From Paracoccaceae bacterium (GTDB lineage: Bacteria; Pseudomonadota; Alphaproteobacteria; Rhodobacterales; Rhodobacteraceae): a DNA stretch of 64,000 bases. A program made the translations under genes and the position numbers. Each line of letters opens with the position of its first letter. Within the stretch, counting starts at the first letter, position 1. The DNA is taken from NCBI GenBank assembly GCA_024742455.1, contig JANSYL010000004.1, forward strand, positions 149,972-213,971, written 5' to 3'. Positions 18,098-27,487 of this stretch are shown here, piece after piece. The notes beneath the pieces were generated by a model. That model saw nothing but the letters and a program-made list of their open reading frames with translations, was not told the origin of the DNA and searched no databases.

Positions 18098-18741
18098 TCG
18101 GAAAGCTGACCGGGCGGCTCGACCTGCGCGCCGCCGATCACGTGCTGATCGACGTGGCCGGGGTGGGGTATATCGTGCATTGTTCGGAGCGGACGCTGGC
18201 CACGCTGCCCGGCGCGGGAGAGGCGGTGTCGCTTTATACCGAACTTCTGGTGCGCGAAGACCTTTTGCAGCTGTTCGGCTTTCAAACGCCCTATGAACGG
18301 GAATGGCACCGGCTCTTGACCTCGGTCCAGGGGATCGGGGCAAAGGCGTCGATGGCGATCCTGGGGGCGATCGGGGCCGAGGGCGTGGCGCGCGCCATCG
18401 CCATCGGCGACTGGTCGGCGATCAGGGCCGCGCCGGGTGTGGGTCCGAAACTGGCGCAGCGGGTGGTCAACGAATTGAAGGACAAGGCCCCGGCGGCGAT
18501 GGCGCTGGGCGGCAGCCTGGTGGAGGCGACGGGAGATGCGCCCGCAGCCCCCGCGATGCAATCCGGCCCGGCTGCAGCCGCAACCGCGCAGGCCGAGGCG
18601 CTGTCGGCGCTCGGCAACCTGGGCTATGCCCCGGGCGAGGCGGCGCAGGCGGTGGCCGAGGCCGCGGGCGCAGAGCCCGACGCCGAAACGCCCGCCCTGA
18701 TCCGCGCCGCGCTGAAGCGGCTGGCGCCGAAGGAGGGATGA
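18094..18741 (+). CDS. ruvA: Holliday-junction DNA helicase subunit RuvA
   Basis: A 215-residue protein whose tetramers bind the four-way junction and load RuvB. Seen: the OB-fold opening [20 protein letters not shown], the tandem HhH region ([20 protein letters not shown] and [20 protein letters not shown]), an Ala-rich linker and the C-terminal RuvB-contacting domain. It overlaps ruvC upstream and a 27-codon ORF downstream. Confidence 0.95.
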   Translation: MIGKLTGRLDLRAADHVLIDVAGVGYIVHCSERTLATLPGAGEAVSLYTELLVREDLLQLFGFQTPYEREWHRLLTSVQGIGAKASMAILGAIGAEGVARAIAIGDWSAIRAAPGVGPKLAQRVVNELKDKAPAAMALGGSLVEATGDAPAAPAMQSGPAAAATAQAEALSALGNLGYAPGEAAQAVAEAAGAEPDAETPALIRAALKRLAPKEG

Positions 18742-18821
18742 TGAGCGGCACGCCGACCCGCGCGGGTGCATTCTTGTCGAAAAGGGTGCCCGGTCCCATC
18801 CAGGGGACCCGCGAACGATGA
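18738..18821 (+). CDS. 27-residue ORF coupled between ruvA and ruvB
   Basis: This ORF starts at an ATG overlapping the ruvA stop (ATGA), has AAGGAGGG 2-9 bases ahead, and ends at a TGA overlapping the ruvB ATG (ATGA again). It would encode [20 protein letters not shown] plus IQGTRER, a basic peptide (pI high) with no recognised domain. A second ATG at 18741 is a better distance from the ribosome site. The double overlap suggests it couples ruvB translation to ruvA; whether the peptide itself does anything is unknown. Confidence 0.45.
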   Translation: MMSGTPTRAGAFLSKRVPGPIQGTRER

Positions 18822-19840
18822 CCGGACCCGACCCCACCCTGCGCCCCGAGCCGCGCCCCGAGGATCAGGACCGCGCGCTGCGGCCGCAGACGCTGGATGC
18901 CTTTATCGGGCAGGCCGAGGCGCGCGCGAACCTCGCCGTTTTCGTCGAAAGCGCAAGGCGGCGGGGCGAGGCGATGGATCATGTCCTGTTCCACGGCCCC
19001 CCGGGTCTGGGCAAGACGACGCTGGCGCAGATCATGGCGCGGGAGCTGGGCGTGAATTTCCGCATGACCTCGGGCCCGGTTCTGGCCAAGGCGGGCGACC
19101 TTGCCGCGATCCTGACCAACCTCGAGGCACGCGATGTGCTGTTCATAGATGAAATCCACCGCCTCAACCCGGCGGTAGAGGAGGTGCTGTACCCCGCGCT
19201 TGAGGATTTCGAACTGGACCTTGTGATCGGCGAAGGACCCGCCGCCCGCACCGTGCGGATCGAGCTGCAGCCCTTCACCTTGGTGGGGGCCACGACGCGG
19301 CTTGGGCTGCTGACCACGCCGCTGAGGGACCGGTTCGGCATCCCCGTGCGGCTGAATTTCTATTCCAACGCGGAACTGACCGAGATCGTCGCCCGCGCCG
19401 CGCGCCTGTCCGGGATCGAGGCCGACCCGGATGGCACGCGCGAGATTGCCAGCCGCGCGCGCGGTACGCCGCGCATCGCTGGGCGGCTGCTCAGACGGGT
19501 GATCGATTTCGCCCTTGTCGAAGGCGACGGCCGGCTTGACCGCGCGATTGCCGATGCTGCCCTGACGCGGCTTGGCGTCGACCATCTGGGCCTAGACGCC
19601 GCAGACCGCCGGTACCTTGGCCTGATCGCGGAAAACTACGGCGGCGGACCGGTCGGCGCCGAAACCCTCTCGGCCGCGCTGAGCGAAAGCCGCGACGCGA
19701 TCGAGGAGGTGATCGAGCCTTACCTGCTGCAACAGGGGTTGATCGCCCGCACGCCACGGGGCCGGATGCTGGCCGCCAAGGGATGGACGCATCTGGGGCT
19801 GGATGCGCCGTCCGCCCCCGACCAGGGGGCGCTGTTCTGA
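18818..19840 (+). CDS. ruvB: Holliday-junction branch-migration ATPase RuvB
   Basis: A 340-residue AAA+ motor that drives branch migration with RuvA. Seen: [18 protein letters not shown], Walker [13 protein letters not shown], Walker [10 protein letters not shown], sensor 1 [20 protein letters not shown], and a winged-helix end ([19 protein letters not shown]). Length is normal. The start overlaps the small upstream ORF rather than ruvA directly. Confidence 0.97.
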   Translation: MTGPDPTLRPEPRPEDQDRALRPQTLDAFIGQAEARANLAVFVESARRRGEAMDHVLFHGPPGLGKTTLAQIMARELGVNFRMTSGPVLAKAGDLAAILTNLEARDVLFIDEIHRLNPAVEEVLYPALEDFELDLVIGEGPAARTVRIELQPFTLVGATTRLGLLTTPLRDRFGIPVRLNFYSNAELTEIVARAARLSGIEADPDGTREIASRARGTPRIAGRLLRRVIDFALVEGDGRLDRAIADAALTRLGVDHLGLDAADRRYLGLIAENYGGGPVGAETLSAALSESRDAIEEVIEPYLLQQGLIARTPRGRMLAAKGWTHLGLDAPSAPDQGALF

Positions 19841-19895
19841 ACGGTTTCTCCGGGCGGGGTTGAACCCTGCCCGACACGCGCCCTAGGGTCCGGCC

Positions 19896-20537
19896 ATGCC
19901 CGCCACGCCCCCTTCCTCGGACGAGATCACCGCGTTTTTCACCCGCGCCGATGGCAGTTACCTGTTCGCGCGTTGGGGCAGGCCCATCGCGCCCGTGGCT
20001 TTCGGGGTCGAGGATGGCACGGTTTCCACGCTGAAGGGCGCGGTCGAGGCGGTTTGTACCCTGGCCGGGCACGAGATGGCCGAGACCGACCCGGAACTGG
20101 GCGCCAACCTGATGTTCTTTTTCATCCGCGACTGGGCCGAGCTGACCGCCACCCCAAATCTCGACCGGCTGATCCCGGACCTGGCCGAAACCATAACCCG
20201 CCTCACCGAGGCCGAGGCCAACCAGTACCGATATTTCCGCTTTGACGAGGCCGGGGGGATCAAGGCGGCCTTCGTCTTCGTCGTGATCGACAGCGAGATG
20301 GCGCAGGTGCCCGCCGACACGATCGCGTTAAGTCAGGCGGTTCAGACGATCCTTTTGTGGTCGGACACGGCGTTCATCGGCACATCGCCCCTTGCCGCGG
20401 CCCCCGGGGGACCGGCGCTGTTGAAACCGCAGATCGCCGATGTGATCCGCGCGGCCTATGACCCTGTCCTGCCGGTGATGGCCACCGACCCGTCCCACGG
20501 CTTGCGGCTTGCCGCCCGTATGCCGAGCCTGCAATGA
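19896..20537 (+). CDS. Conserved hypothetical protein
   Basis: A 213-residue protein without signal peptide or membrane segment. It contains ITAFFTRADGSYLFARWGRP, GHEMAETDPELGANLMFFF and FIGTSPL-A blocks typical of a Rhodobacteraceae conserved protein of unknown function. It sits 7 bases ahead of ybgC and may be co-transcribed with the Tol-Pal block. Confidence 0.7.
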   Translation: MPATPPSSDEITAFFTRADGSYLFARWGRPIAPVAFGVEDGTVSTLKGAVEAVCTLAGHEMAETDPELGANLMFFFIRDWAELTATPNLDRLIPDLAETITRLTEAEANQYRYFRFDEAGGIKAAFVFVVIDSEMAQVPADTIALSQAVQTILLWSDTAFIGTSPLAAAPGGPALLKPQIADVIRAAYDPVLPVMATDPSHGLRLAARMPSLQ

Positions 20538-20544
20538 TCCGCAC

Positions 20545-20955
20545 ATGACCCACACCTGGCCCATCCGCGTCTATTACGAGGACACCGATCTGGCGGGGAT
20601 CGTCTATTACGCCAATTACCTGCGGTTCATCGAACGGGCCCGGTCGGAAATGGTGCGCGCGGCGGGCATCGACCAGGTCGAGATGAAGGCGCGCGGGCTG
20701 GTCTTCGCGGTGCGGCGGGTGGAGGCCGATTACCTCAGCCCCGCGCGTTATGACGATGAATTGCGAGTCGAGACGCGGCTGGACCGGATCAAGGGCGCGA
20801 GTTTCGACATGCCGCAGGAAGTTTACCGCGACCACACGCTGTTGTTCCGCGCCCGCGTCGGTGTGGTGGTGCTGGACGCCGCGGGGCGCGCCACCCGCGT
20901 CCCGGCGGATATTCGCGCAAAAATCGAGGCGCTGTCCCCCGATCCCCGCCCATGA
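20545..20955 (+). CDS. ybgC: Tol-Pal-associated acyl-CoA thioesterase
   Basis: A 136-residue hotdog-fold thioesterase. The 4HBT signature RVYYEDTDLAGIVYYANYLR carries the catalytic Asp, followed by FIERARSEM. YbgC heads the tol-pal cluster in most proteobacteria and hydrolyses short-chain acyl-CoA. ATG 20545 gives the usual length; the longer frame overlaps the previous gene. Confidence 0.93.
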   Translation: MTHTWPIRVYYEDTDLAGIVYYANYLRFIERARSEMVRAAGIDQVEMKARGLVFAVRRVEADYLSPARYDDELRVETRLDRIKGASFDMPQEVYRDHTLLFRARVGVVVLDAAGRATRVPADIRAKIEALSPDPRP

Positions 20956-21078
20956 TGCGCCCCTGACGCGGAAGTCATCGCTTTGCCACTGGTAAACTGG
21001 TAGGATGTCGCCAAATACGGCCTGGCAAAACAGGCCTGACGCGATTTTCGAGGCCGGGTAGAGGACACTTCAAGTATT

Positions 21079-21771
21079 ATGGAAGCAGAAACGCTCGCGG
21101 CAGCGCAGGAGGCGGATTTCACCCTCATCGCGCTGTTTTTCCGCGCAACGATCACCGTTCAACTCGTGATGATCGCGCTGATCCTGGCGTCGGTCTGGGT
21201 CTGGGCCATCGCGTTTTCGAAACTTGCGCTGTTCCGCCGGGCGCGGCGCAACGCGGCCGCGTTTGATGCGGCCTTCTGGTCGGGCGAACCGCTGGACGAG
21301 TTGTATGACCAGGTGGTCGACCGCCCGGCCAGCGCGTCGGAACGGGTTTTCGTGGCCGGCATGACCGAATGGCGCCGGTCGATCCGGGATGACGGTGCAT
21401 TGATCCCCGGGGTCCAGCAAAGGGTCGACCGGTCGATGGACGTGGCGATTGCCCGGGAAAGCGAACGCTTGTCCGCGGGGCTGAATTTCCTCGCGACAAC
21501 GGGTGCGATTTCGCCTTTCGTGGGACTGTTCGGCACGGTCTGGGGGATCATGCGGTCGTTCCAGGAAATCGCGATCTCGGGGCAGAGTTCATTGGCGGTC
21601 GTGGCTCCGGGGATTGCCGAGGCGCTGCTGGCCACCGGTCTGGGCCTGCTGGCCGCGATCCCGGCGGTGATTTTCTATAACAAGCTGTCGGGCGATGTGG
21701 ACGGGCTGATCGGCAGCTACGAAAGTTTCGCCGATGAATTTTCCACCCTTTTGTCAAGGCAGCTGGACTGA
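21079..21771 (+). CDS. tolQ: Tol-Pal system proton channel subunit TolQ
   Basis: A 230-residue inner-membrane protein of the MotA/ExbB family. It has one N-terminal membrane helix after a short periplasmic start, a long cytoplasmic loop, and a helical pair near residues 135-190 (FLATTGAISPFVGLFGTVWG and IAEALLATGLGLLAAIPAV). With TolR it energises TolA for outer-membrane constriction at division. The last base overlaps the tolR start codon. Confidence 0.96.
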   Translation: MEAETLAAAQEADFTLIALFFRATITVQLVMIALILASVWVWAIAFSKLALFRRARRNAAAFDAAFWSGEPLDELYDQVVDRPASASERVFVAGMTEWRRSIRDDGALIPGVQQRVDRSMDVAIARESERLSAGLNFLATTGAISPFVGLFGTVWGIMRSFQEIAISGQSSLAVVAPGIAEALLATGLGLLAAIPAVIFYNKLSGDVDGLIGSYESFADEFSTLLSRQLD

Positions 21772-22259
21772 TGGGCGCGCAGCTGGCGCAATCGGGCGGG
21801 GTCAAGCGGCGGCGCGGGCGCGGGCGGCGCGCGTCGCGCCCGATGTCCGAGATCAACGTCACCCCCTTCGTCGACGTGATGCTGTGCCTGTTGATCATCT
21901 TCATGGTCTCGGCGCCCCTGATGACGGTCGGTGTGCCCATCGATCTGCCCGACACCTCGGCCGAGGCGCTGCCTTCGGAGGCCGAAGAGCCGCTGACCGT
22001 CACCCTGACGGCCGATGGCGAGATTTTGATCCAGACCACGCCGATCCCGGCCGATGACCTGATCCCGCGCCTGCGCGCCGTGGCCGGGGAGCGCGACAGC
22101 ACGCGCATCTTCCTGCGGGCCGACGGGTCGATCCCTTATGATCGGGTGATGCAGGTGATGGGGGCGCTGAATGCCGGGGGGTTCCGGGAAATCGGTCTGG
22201 TCACCGATGCCGGTGGCCCGCGGCTTGATGGAACCGGCGACGGATCGGAGAGGGAGTGA
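21771..22259 (+). CDS. tolR: Tol-Pal system protein TolR
   Basis: A 162-residue ExbD-family protein with a basic N-terminus (KRRRGRGRRASRPMSEI), a single helix NVTPFVDVMLCLLIIFMVSA containing the proton-carrying Asp, and a periplasmic domain ending near MQVMGALNAGGFREIGLVTD. It is the ion-channel partner of TolQ. Confidence 0.96.
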   Translation: MGAQLAQSGGVKRRRGRGRRASRPMSEINVTPFVDVMLCLLIIFMVSAPLMTVGVPIDLPDTSAEALPSEAEEPLTVTLTADGEILIQTTPIPADDLIPRLRAVAGERDSTRIFLRADGSIPYDRVMQVMGALNAGGFREIGLVTDAGGPRLDGTGDGSERE

Positions 22260-22262
22260 GCG

Positions 22263-23357
22263 ATGCGCCGCGCGCTCTACGCATCGGGGGGCGTTCACGC
22301 CGCGATCATCCTTTGGGTGGCCGTGGGCGGCACTCTCACGCGTCCGAGCGAGGAGATTGAGTTCGACGTGACCGGCGTCACGATCCTGTCGGCAGCGGAG
22401 TTCGAGCGCATGACGGCGCAGGATTTTCCCGCGCCCGCCGTGGTGACGGCCCCGCCGGTGCCGGACCTGCCCGAGGAAACACCTCCGCCGCCCGCGTCCG
22501 AAGACACGCCGCCCGAGGTGGCCGTAGCCCCGGACCCGACACCGCCAACCCCCGACCCGACACCGGAGGCGGTGGAGCCCGCGCCGCAGGCCGAGGTGAC
22601 CGACACGCTGGCCCCGCTGGCCCCACCCTCGGGCGCGCCCGATCTCGCGCCCGATGACACGCCCACCCCCGAAGAGGCGCCGCGCGTCGCCCCGTTGCCC
22701 GCCGCCACGCCCGAGCCGGATGTCGAAACCGCCCCCGACGTGATCGAGCAGGCCAGCACGCCCGACCCGGCCGAAGCCGTGGTCGAGGAACAGCAGGAAG
22801 CCGCACCCGAGGCCGCAACCACCGAGATCGTGACCGAGGCCGAAGAGCCTTCGGGCGGACCGCTCGGGCCCATCGCCTCGGCCCGGCCCGCGCCGCGCCC
22901 GAACCGGCCCGCGCCCGTCCCGGCCCCGGCCGACACCCCCACCGAGGCCGCGGTCGACCCGATGGCCGCCGCGATCGCCGATGCGGTGGCCGATGCGCAG
23001 ACCCAACCGGACGTGCCCACCAGCCCCGGCAGCCCGCCGATCAGCGAGGCGGTGCGGCAGGGGTTCATGGTCGCGGTGCGCAATTGCTGGAACGTGGGCT
23101 CGCTCAGCACCGAGGCGCAGGGCACGACCGTCGCCATCACCTTCACCATGGATCGCGACGGGGTGCCGGACGCGGTGTCGCTGAGGATGACCAATGCCTC
23201 GGGCGGGTCGGATACCGCGATCCAGCAGGCGTTCGAGGCCGGGCGGCGGGCTATCCTGCGTTGTGGTATAAACGGCTATGACCTGCCACCCGAAAGCTAC
23301 GACCGCTGGCAACGCGTCGAGATTATTTTCAACCCGCAGGGGATGCGTCTGAGATGA
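22263..23357 (+). CDS. tolA: Tol-Pal energy transducer TolA (TonB-like)
   Basis: A 364-residue protein with one N-terminal helix ([16 protein letters not shown]), a long Pro/Ala/Glu-rich periplasmic linker (about residues 60-245) and a C-terminal TolA/TonB domain with a conserved Cys pair (NCWNVGS ... [15 protein letters not shown]). It spans the periplasm and links TolQR to TolB-Pal. The linker is rich in Pro instead of the helical Ala/Lys repeats of enteric TolA. Confidence 0.9.
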   Translation: MRRALYASGGVHAAIILWVAVGGTLTRPSEEIEFDVTGVTILSAAEFERMTAQDFPAPAVVTAPPVPDLPEETPPPPASEDTPPEVAVAPDPTPPTPDPTPEAVEPAPQAEVTDTLAPLAPPSGAPDLAPDDTPTPEEAPRVAPLPAATPEPDVETAPDVIEQASTPDPAEAVVEEQQEAAPEAATTEIVTEAEEPSGGPLGPIASARPAPRPNRPAPVPAPADTPTEAAVDPMAAAIADAVADAQTQPDVPTSPGSPPISEAVRQGFMVAVRNCWNVGSLSTEAQGTTVAITFTMDRDGVPDAVSLRMTNASGGSDTAIQQAFEAGRRAILRCGINGYDLPPESYDRWQRVEIIFNPQGMRLR

Positions 23358-23392
23358 CCCTTTTCTCGCCGGATATTATGGGAGCTTCCACC

Positions 23393-24730
23393 ATGCTCAC
23401 CCGTCGTCGATTGTTCCTCGCCGGATCGGCGCTTGCCGCCTCAACCGCATTGCCGGGGGCACTGTTGGCCCAGGCCGGGCCGCTCAGGATCGAGATTACC
23501 GAGGGCGTGATCGAACCCTTGCCCTTCGCCCTGCCGCGTTTCATCGCGCTGAACAGCGCCGCCGCCGATGCCGCGGCCGATATCAGCCGGGTGATCGCCG
23601 CCGATCTGCGGGGCACCGGGCTGTTCCGCCAGATCCCCGAAGACGCCCATATCTCGACCGTCACGAATTTCGACGCGCCCGTCCAATACCCCGACTGGCA
23701 GGCGATCAACGCGCAGGCGCTGATCACCGGCGCGGTGGAACAATCTGGCGGTCGGCTGACGGTGCGGTTCCGGCTTTACGACGTGTTTTCCGGCCAGCCC
23801 CTCGGCGAGGGGCTGCAGTTTTCGGGGTCGCCGGAAAGCTGGCGGCGCATGGCCCATAACGTGGCCGATCAGGTCTACGAGAGGATCACCGGCGAGGGCG
23901 GGTATTTCGACACCCGCGTGGTCTTCGTTCATGAGGAAGGGCCCAAGAATGCCCGCCTGAAGCGGCTGGCGATCATGGATTACGACGGCGCCAATGTTCA
24001 GTTCCTGACCGACAGCCGTGCCCTTGTCCTCGCCCCGCGTTTCAGCCCGCAGGGCGACCGCATCATCTATACCAGCTATGAAAGCGGGCGGCCGCAGGTT
24101 TACCTGATGAACGTGGCCACGGTGCAGCGTCAGCCGCTCGAGGCGATCCCGGGCGGCAACATGACCTTCAGCCCGCGCTTTTCGCCCGATGGGGCCCGCG
24201 TGGTGTTCTCGATGGAACAGGGCGGCAACAGCGATCTTTTCGCGCTCGACCTGGCGTCGGGCCAGCGCACGCAGCTGACCAACGCACCCTCGATCGAAAC
24301 CGCGCCCTCGTTCTCGCCAGATGGACGCCAGATCGTGTTCGAAAGCGACCGCTCCGGCACGCAGCAGATCTATGTCATGCCCGCAAGCGGCGGTCAGGCG
24401 ACGCGGATCAGCCGGGGCTCGGGCCGTTATGGCACGCCCGTCTGGTCGCCGCGTGGCGATCTCATCGCCTTCACCAAGCAGGAGGCAGGGCGGTTCCATA
24501 TCGGCGTGATGCGCACCAACGGGTCCGAGGAACGCCTGCTGACCGCGTCCTTCCTCGACGAGGGGCCGACCTGGGCCCCCAATGGCCGCGTGCTGATGTT
24601 CACCCGCGAAACCGCCGGGGCCGATGGCGCGCCGGCGGTCTATTCGGTCGATATATCGGGCCGCAACCTGCAACGCGTCGCCACTCCCGGCATGGCGTCC
24701 GACCCGGCCTGGTCGCCGAGCCTATCGTAA
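23393..24730 (+). CDS. tolB: Tol-Pal system periplasmic protein TolB
   Basis: A 445-residue periplasmic beta-propeller that binds Pal. The N-terminus [16 protein letters not shown] has the twin-arginine pattern RR-x-F-L, so export by the Tat pathway is likely. WD40-like PD40 repeats are visible, for example [20 protein letters not shown] and [17 protein letters not shown] 23393 was chosen for the signal peptide and the GGGAG just upstream; an in-frame ATG at 23354 overlaps the tolA stop. Confidence 0.95.
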   Translation: MLTRRRLFLAGSALAASTALPGALLAQAGPLRIEITEGVIEPLPFALPRFIALNSAAADAAADISRVIAADLRGTGLFRQIPEDAHISTVTNFDAPVQYPDWQAINAQALITGAVEQSGGRLTVRFRLYDVFSGQPLGEGLQFSGSPESWRRMAHNVADQVYERITGEGGYFDTRVVFVHEEGPKNARLKRLAIMDYDGANVQFLTDSRALVLAPRFSPQGDRIIYTSYESGRPQVYLMNVATVQRQPLEAIPGGNMTFSPRFSPDGARVVFSMEQGGNSDLFALDLASGQRTQLTNAPSIETAPSFSPDGRQIVFESDRSGTQQIYVMPASGGQATRISRGSGRYGTPVWSPRGDLIAFTKQEAGRFHIGVMRTNGSEERLLTASFLDEGPTWAPNGRVLMFTRETAGADGAPAVYSVDISGRNLQRVATPGMASDPAWSPSLS

Positions 24731-24780
24731 CCCCGGCCACCATGTTATCCCTTCCCATGAAAGCGTAAGGACCATCACCC

Positions 24781-25287
24781 ATGACAATGCCCCTTCGCCA
24801 TCCCCTCCGCGCGCTTGCGCTTGTTTCCGTTCTTGCCCTCGGCGCCTGCGCGCAGGGCGGGATGATGGGCGGCAATGCCGTCGATCTGAACACCGCCTCG
24901 GGCACCGTGTCCGATCCCACCAGCCCGGCCTATTTCAACCAGGTGGTCGGTGACCGCGTCCTTTTCTCGGTCGACCAGTCGACGCTGGATGCCGAGGCGC
25001 AGGCCACGCTGCGCCAGCAGGCACAATGGCTGATGGCCAACCCCGAATTCACCGCGCAGATCGAAGGTCATGCCGACGAACAGGGCACCCGGGAATACAA
25101 CCTTGCTCTGGGCGCGCGTCGCGCGGCGTCAGTGCGGGATTTCCTGGTGAGCCAGGGTGTGTCTGCGGCGCGGCTGAGCACGATCAGCTATGGCAAGGAA
25201 CGCCCGCTGGAGATCTGTTCCGAGGAAAGCTGTTACCGGCAGAACCGGCGCGCCGTGACGGTGATTGCGGCCGGGTCGGGGGTCTGA
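24781..25287 (+). CDS. pal: Peptidoglycan-associated lipoprotein Pal
   Basis: A 168-residue outer-membrane lipoprotein. The signal peptide ends in the lipobox ALGAC (lipidated Cys at residue 23). The OmpA-like domain holds IEGHADEQGTREYNLALGAR, which binds peptidoglycan, and a C-terminal Cys pair (EICSEESCYRQNRRAV). It is the outer-membrane anchor of the Tol system. Confidence 0.96.
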   Translation: MTMPLRHPLRALALVSVLALGACAQGGMMGGNAVDLNTASGTVSDPTSPAYFNQVVGDRVLFSVDQSTLDAEAQATLRQQAQWLMANPEFTAQIEGHADEQGTREYNLALGARRAASVRDFLVSQGVSAARLSTISYGKERPLEICSEESCYRQNRRAVTVIAAGSGV

Positions 25288-25291
25288 TCCC

Positions 25292-26128
25292 GTGCGGCGT
25301 CTGTGTGCCCTTGCGCTTGCGCTGATCCTGGTGGCTCCATTGGCGACCCCCGTGGCCGCGCAGGACCGCACACAGACGCTGGCCGATATCCGACAGGAAT
25401 TGTCGGTTCTCTTCGTCGAATTGCAGCGCCTGCGGGGCGAGTTGAACACCACGCAGGGCGCACAGGGCACCGGCGGTGCGGCAACGCTTCTGGGCCGGGT
25501 CGACGCGATCGAGGCCGAGCTTCGCCGCCTGACCGGCCTGACCGAGGAACTGGAACTCAGGATCACCCGTGTCGTCAGCGACGGGACCAACCGCGTGGGC
25601 GATCTGGAGTTTCGCCTGTGCGAGCTGGAGCCCGATTGCGACATCGCCACGCTGGGCGAGACGCCGAGCCTTGGCGGGGTGGAGGTTGCGCCCGGTGCAA
25701 TCGCCGCACCGGTAAGCCCGGCACCCGGTGGCGGTGCCAACCTGGCCGTGGCTGAGCAAAGCGATTTCGACCGCGCCCGCGCCGCCTACGACGCGGGCGA
25801 TTACGCGCAGGCGGCCGAGCTTTTCGCGGCCTTCACCGCGACCTATCCCGGCAGCCCGCTATCGGCCGAGGCGCATTTCCTGCGTGGTGAGGCCGAGACG
25901 CAGCAGGGCGCCTGGAACCGCGCCGCACGCGCCTATCTCGATGCCTTCACCGCCGCACCGGACGCCCCCCGCGCGCCGGAAGCGCTGTTGAAACTGGGCA
26001 CATCGCTGGGCCAGCTGGGCCAGGTCGAAGAAGCCTGCATCACGCTGGCCGAGGTGGGGCTGCGCTATGGTGACAGCGCCTTTGTCGGCCAGGCGGAGGC
26101 CGCGCGCCTGCAACTCGGCTGTTCGTGA
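25292..26128 (+). CDS. cpoB: Tol-Pal coordinator CpoB (YbgF)
   Basis: A 278-residue periplasmic protein. It has a signal peptide (LCALALALILVAPLATPVAA), a coiled-coil N-terminal trimerisation region (TLADIRQELSVLFVELQRL) and C-terminal TPR repeats (DRARAAYDAGDYAQAAELFA). CpoB links Tol constriction to septal peptidoglycan synthesis. The GTG at 25292 is used because it puts the signal peptide at the start; it follows the pal stop by 4 bases. Confidence 0.9.
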   Translation: MRRLCALALALILVAPLATPVAAQDRTQTLADIRQELSVLFVELQRLRGELNTTQGAQGTGGAATLLGRVDAIEAELRRLTGLTEELELRITRVVSDGTNRVGDLEFRLCELEPDCDIATLGETPSLGGVEVAPGAIAAPVSPAPGGGANLAVAEQSDFDRARAAYDAGDYAQAAELFAAFTATYPGSPLSAEAHFLRGEAETQQGAWNRAARAYLDAFTAAPDAPRAPEALLKLGTSLGQLGQVEEACITLAEVGLRYGDSAFVGQAEAARLQLGCS

Positions 26129-27405
26129 CGGCAGACAGCCTGACAGGTGTTTTCGCGGCCCGCATGGGCGCGCTTCTCGGGCCGGATTTCCCCAGATCGA
26201 TCGGGCTTGCCGTTTCGGGTGGCGGCGACAGCATGGCGATGCTGGCGCTGGCGCATGACTGGGCGCGACCGATGGGCGTCGGGCTGCAGGTGGTCACCGT
26301 CGATCATGGTTTGCGCGACGCCAGCGTGGCTGAGGCGGCGATGGTCGCCGGTGAATGTGCAGCCCTTGGCCATCCGCACAGCACCCTGGCCTGGGCCTGG
26401 GACGGGCAGGGAAACCTGCAGGACGCCGCCCGCCGCGCCCGCCGCGACCAGATCGGCACGTGGGCGATTGAGCGGGGGCTTGCCCATGTGCTCTTTGCCC
26501 ATACGCGCGACGACCAGGCCGAAACGGTCCTGATGCGGCTGGCGCGCGGATCGGGGGTGGAGGGGGTCGCCGCGATGGCGCCCGCCACCACCGTCCGGCG
26601 CACCGATGGCGGGGCCTGGCATCTGTTGCGCCCCCTGCTGGACGTCGCGCGTGGCGACCTGCGCCACCATGCCGACACGTTGCACCTGCCTTATGTCGAT
26701 GACCCGTCCAACGACGATCCGCGGTTCGACCGGGTCCGTGTCCGCGCGGCGCTGGAGCACCTGTCGGACCTGGGGATCACGCCCGAGGGGCTGGCCCGGA
26801 CCGCGCATCGCATGGGCCGGGCGCGCGTGGCGCTGGCGGCCCGCGCCGCCGATATCGCCGACCGCATCCAGATCGCCGAGCCGCGGATCACCGGTCATGT
26901 CCTGCTGGACCGGGACGGGTTCGCGCCGGTCGAGCGCGACACGCAGCTGCGCCTGCTGGCCGCCGCGCTGCAACTGGTCACCGGTGCGCCCTACCGGCCG
27001 CGCGCCGCCGCGCTGGAGGCGCTGTTGGACCGGATAGCGGGCGGGGGTGGCGGCACGCTCTCGGGCGCGCAGGTGCATGTCGGCGCCACCACGCTGCGGA
27101 TCGCGCGGGAATATGCGGCTGTGGCCGAAACCTCTGCCCCGGGTGACGGGACCGGGGTATGGGACGGGCAATGGTATGGCCGGGGACTGCCCGGGCAGAT
27201 GCTGCGGGCGCTTGGGCCGGACGGGTGGGCGCAGCTTGGCGCGCTGCCCGATGATGCCCCTCCCCATGCAGCCGCCCTGTCGCTGCCCGCGCTGTTTGAC
27301 GGGGCGCGGCTCGTGGCCTGCCCGGGCCTCGGGCTTGGTGCGCCGGACGCGATCACCCTCCGGCGGCCCGTTCAGCGCCTTGCGGCATTTGTTCATTCGC
27401 GTTGA
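26125..27405 (+). CDS. tilS: tRNA(Ile)-lysidine synthase
   Basis: A 426-residue enzyme that converts the wobble C of tRNA-Ile2 to lysidine with ATP. The PP-loop motif [17 protein letters not shown] lies at residues 32-48, followed by [20 protein letters not shown] and [17 protein letters not shown]. The GTG start overlaps the cpoB stop by 4 nt (GTGA), so it is read with the Tol block. Confidence 0.93.
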   Translation: MTADSLTGVFAARMGALLGPDFPRSIGLAVSGGGDSMAMLALAHDWARPMGVGLQVVTVDHGLRDASVAEAAMVAGECAALGHPHSTLAWAWDGQGNLQDAARRARRDQIGTWAIERGLAHVLFAHTRDDQAETVLMRLARGSGVEGVAAMAPATTVRRTDGGAWHLLRPLLDVARGDLRHHADTLHLPYVDDPSNDDPRFDRVRVRAALEHLSDLGITPEGLARTAHRMGRARVALAARAADIADRIQIAEPRITGHVLLDRDGFAPVERDTQLRLLAAALQLVTGAPYRPRAAALEALLDRIAGGGGGTLSGAQVHVGATTLRIAREYAAVAETSAPGDGTGVWDGQWYGRGLPGQMLRALGPDGWAQLGALPDDAPPHAAALSLPALFDGARLVACPGLGLGAPDAITLRRPVQRLAAFVHSR

Positions 27406-27467
27406 ACTCGGCGGTCAAAAGCTTACATTCTGTCACAACCTCTACGGGGTGCGACATTCCTGCACCC
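27402..27467 (+). promoter_or_regulatory. Possible ftsH promoter and leader hairpin
   Basis: TTGAAC (27402-27407) and TTACAT (27423-27428) are spaced 15 bp apart, which could be a housekeeping or heat-shock type promoter. Downstream, GGGTGC/GCACCC (27447-27452/27462-27467) forms a 6-bp hairpin just ahead of the AAAGGAG ribosome site. This is a weak assignment by eye. Confidence 0.25.
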
Positions 27468-27487
27468 TCCTCAAAGGAGAATACGCC

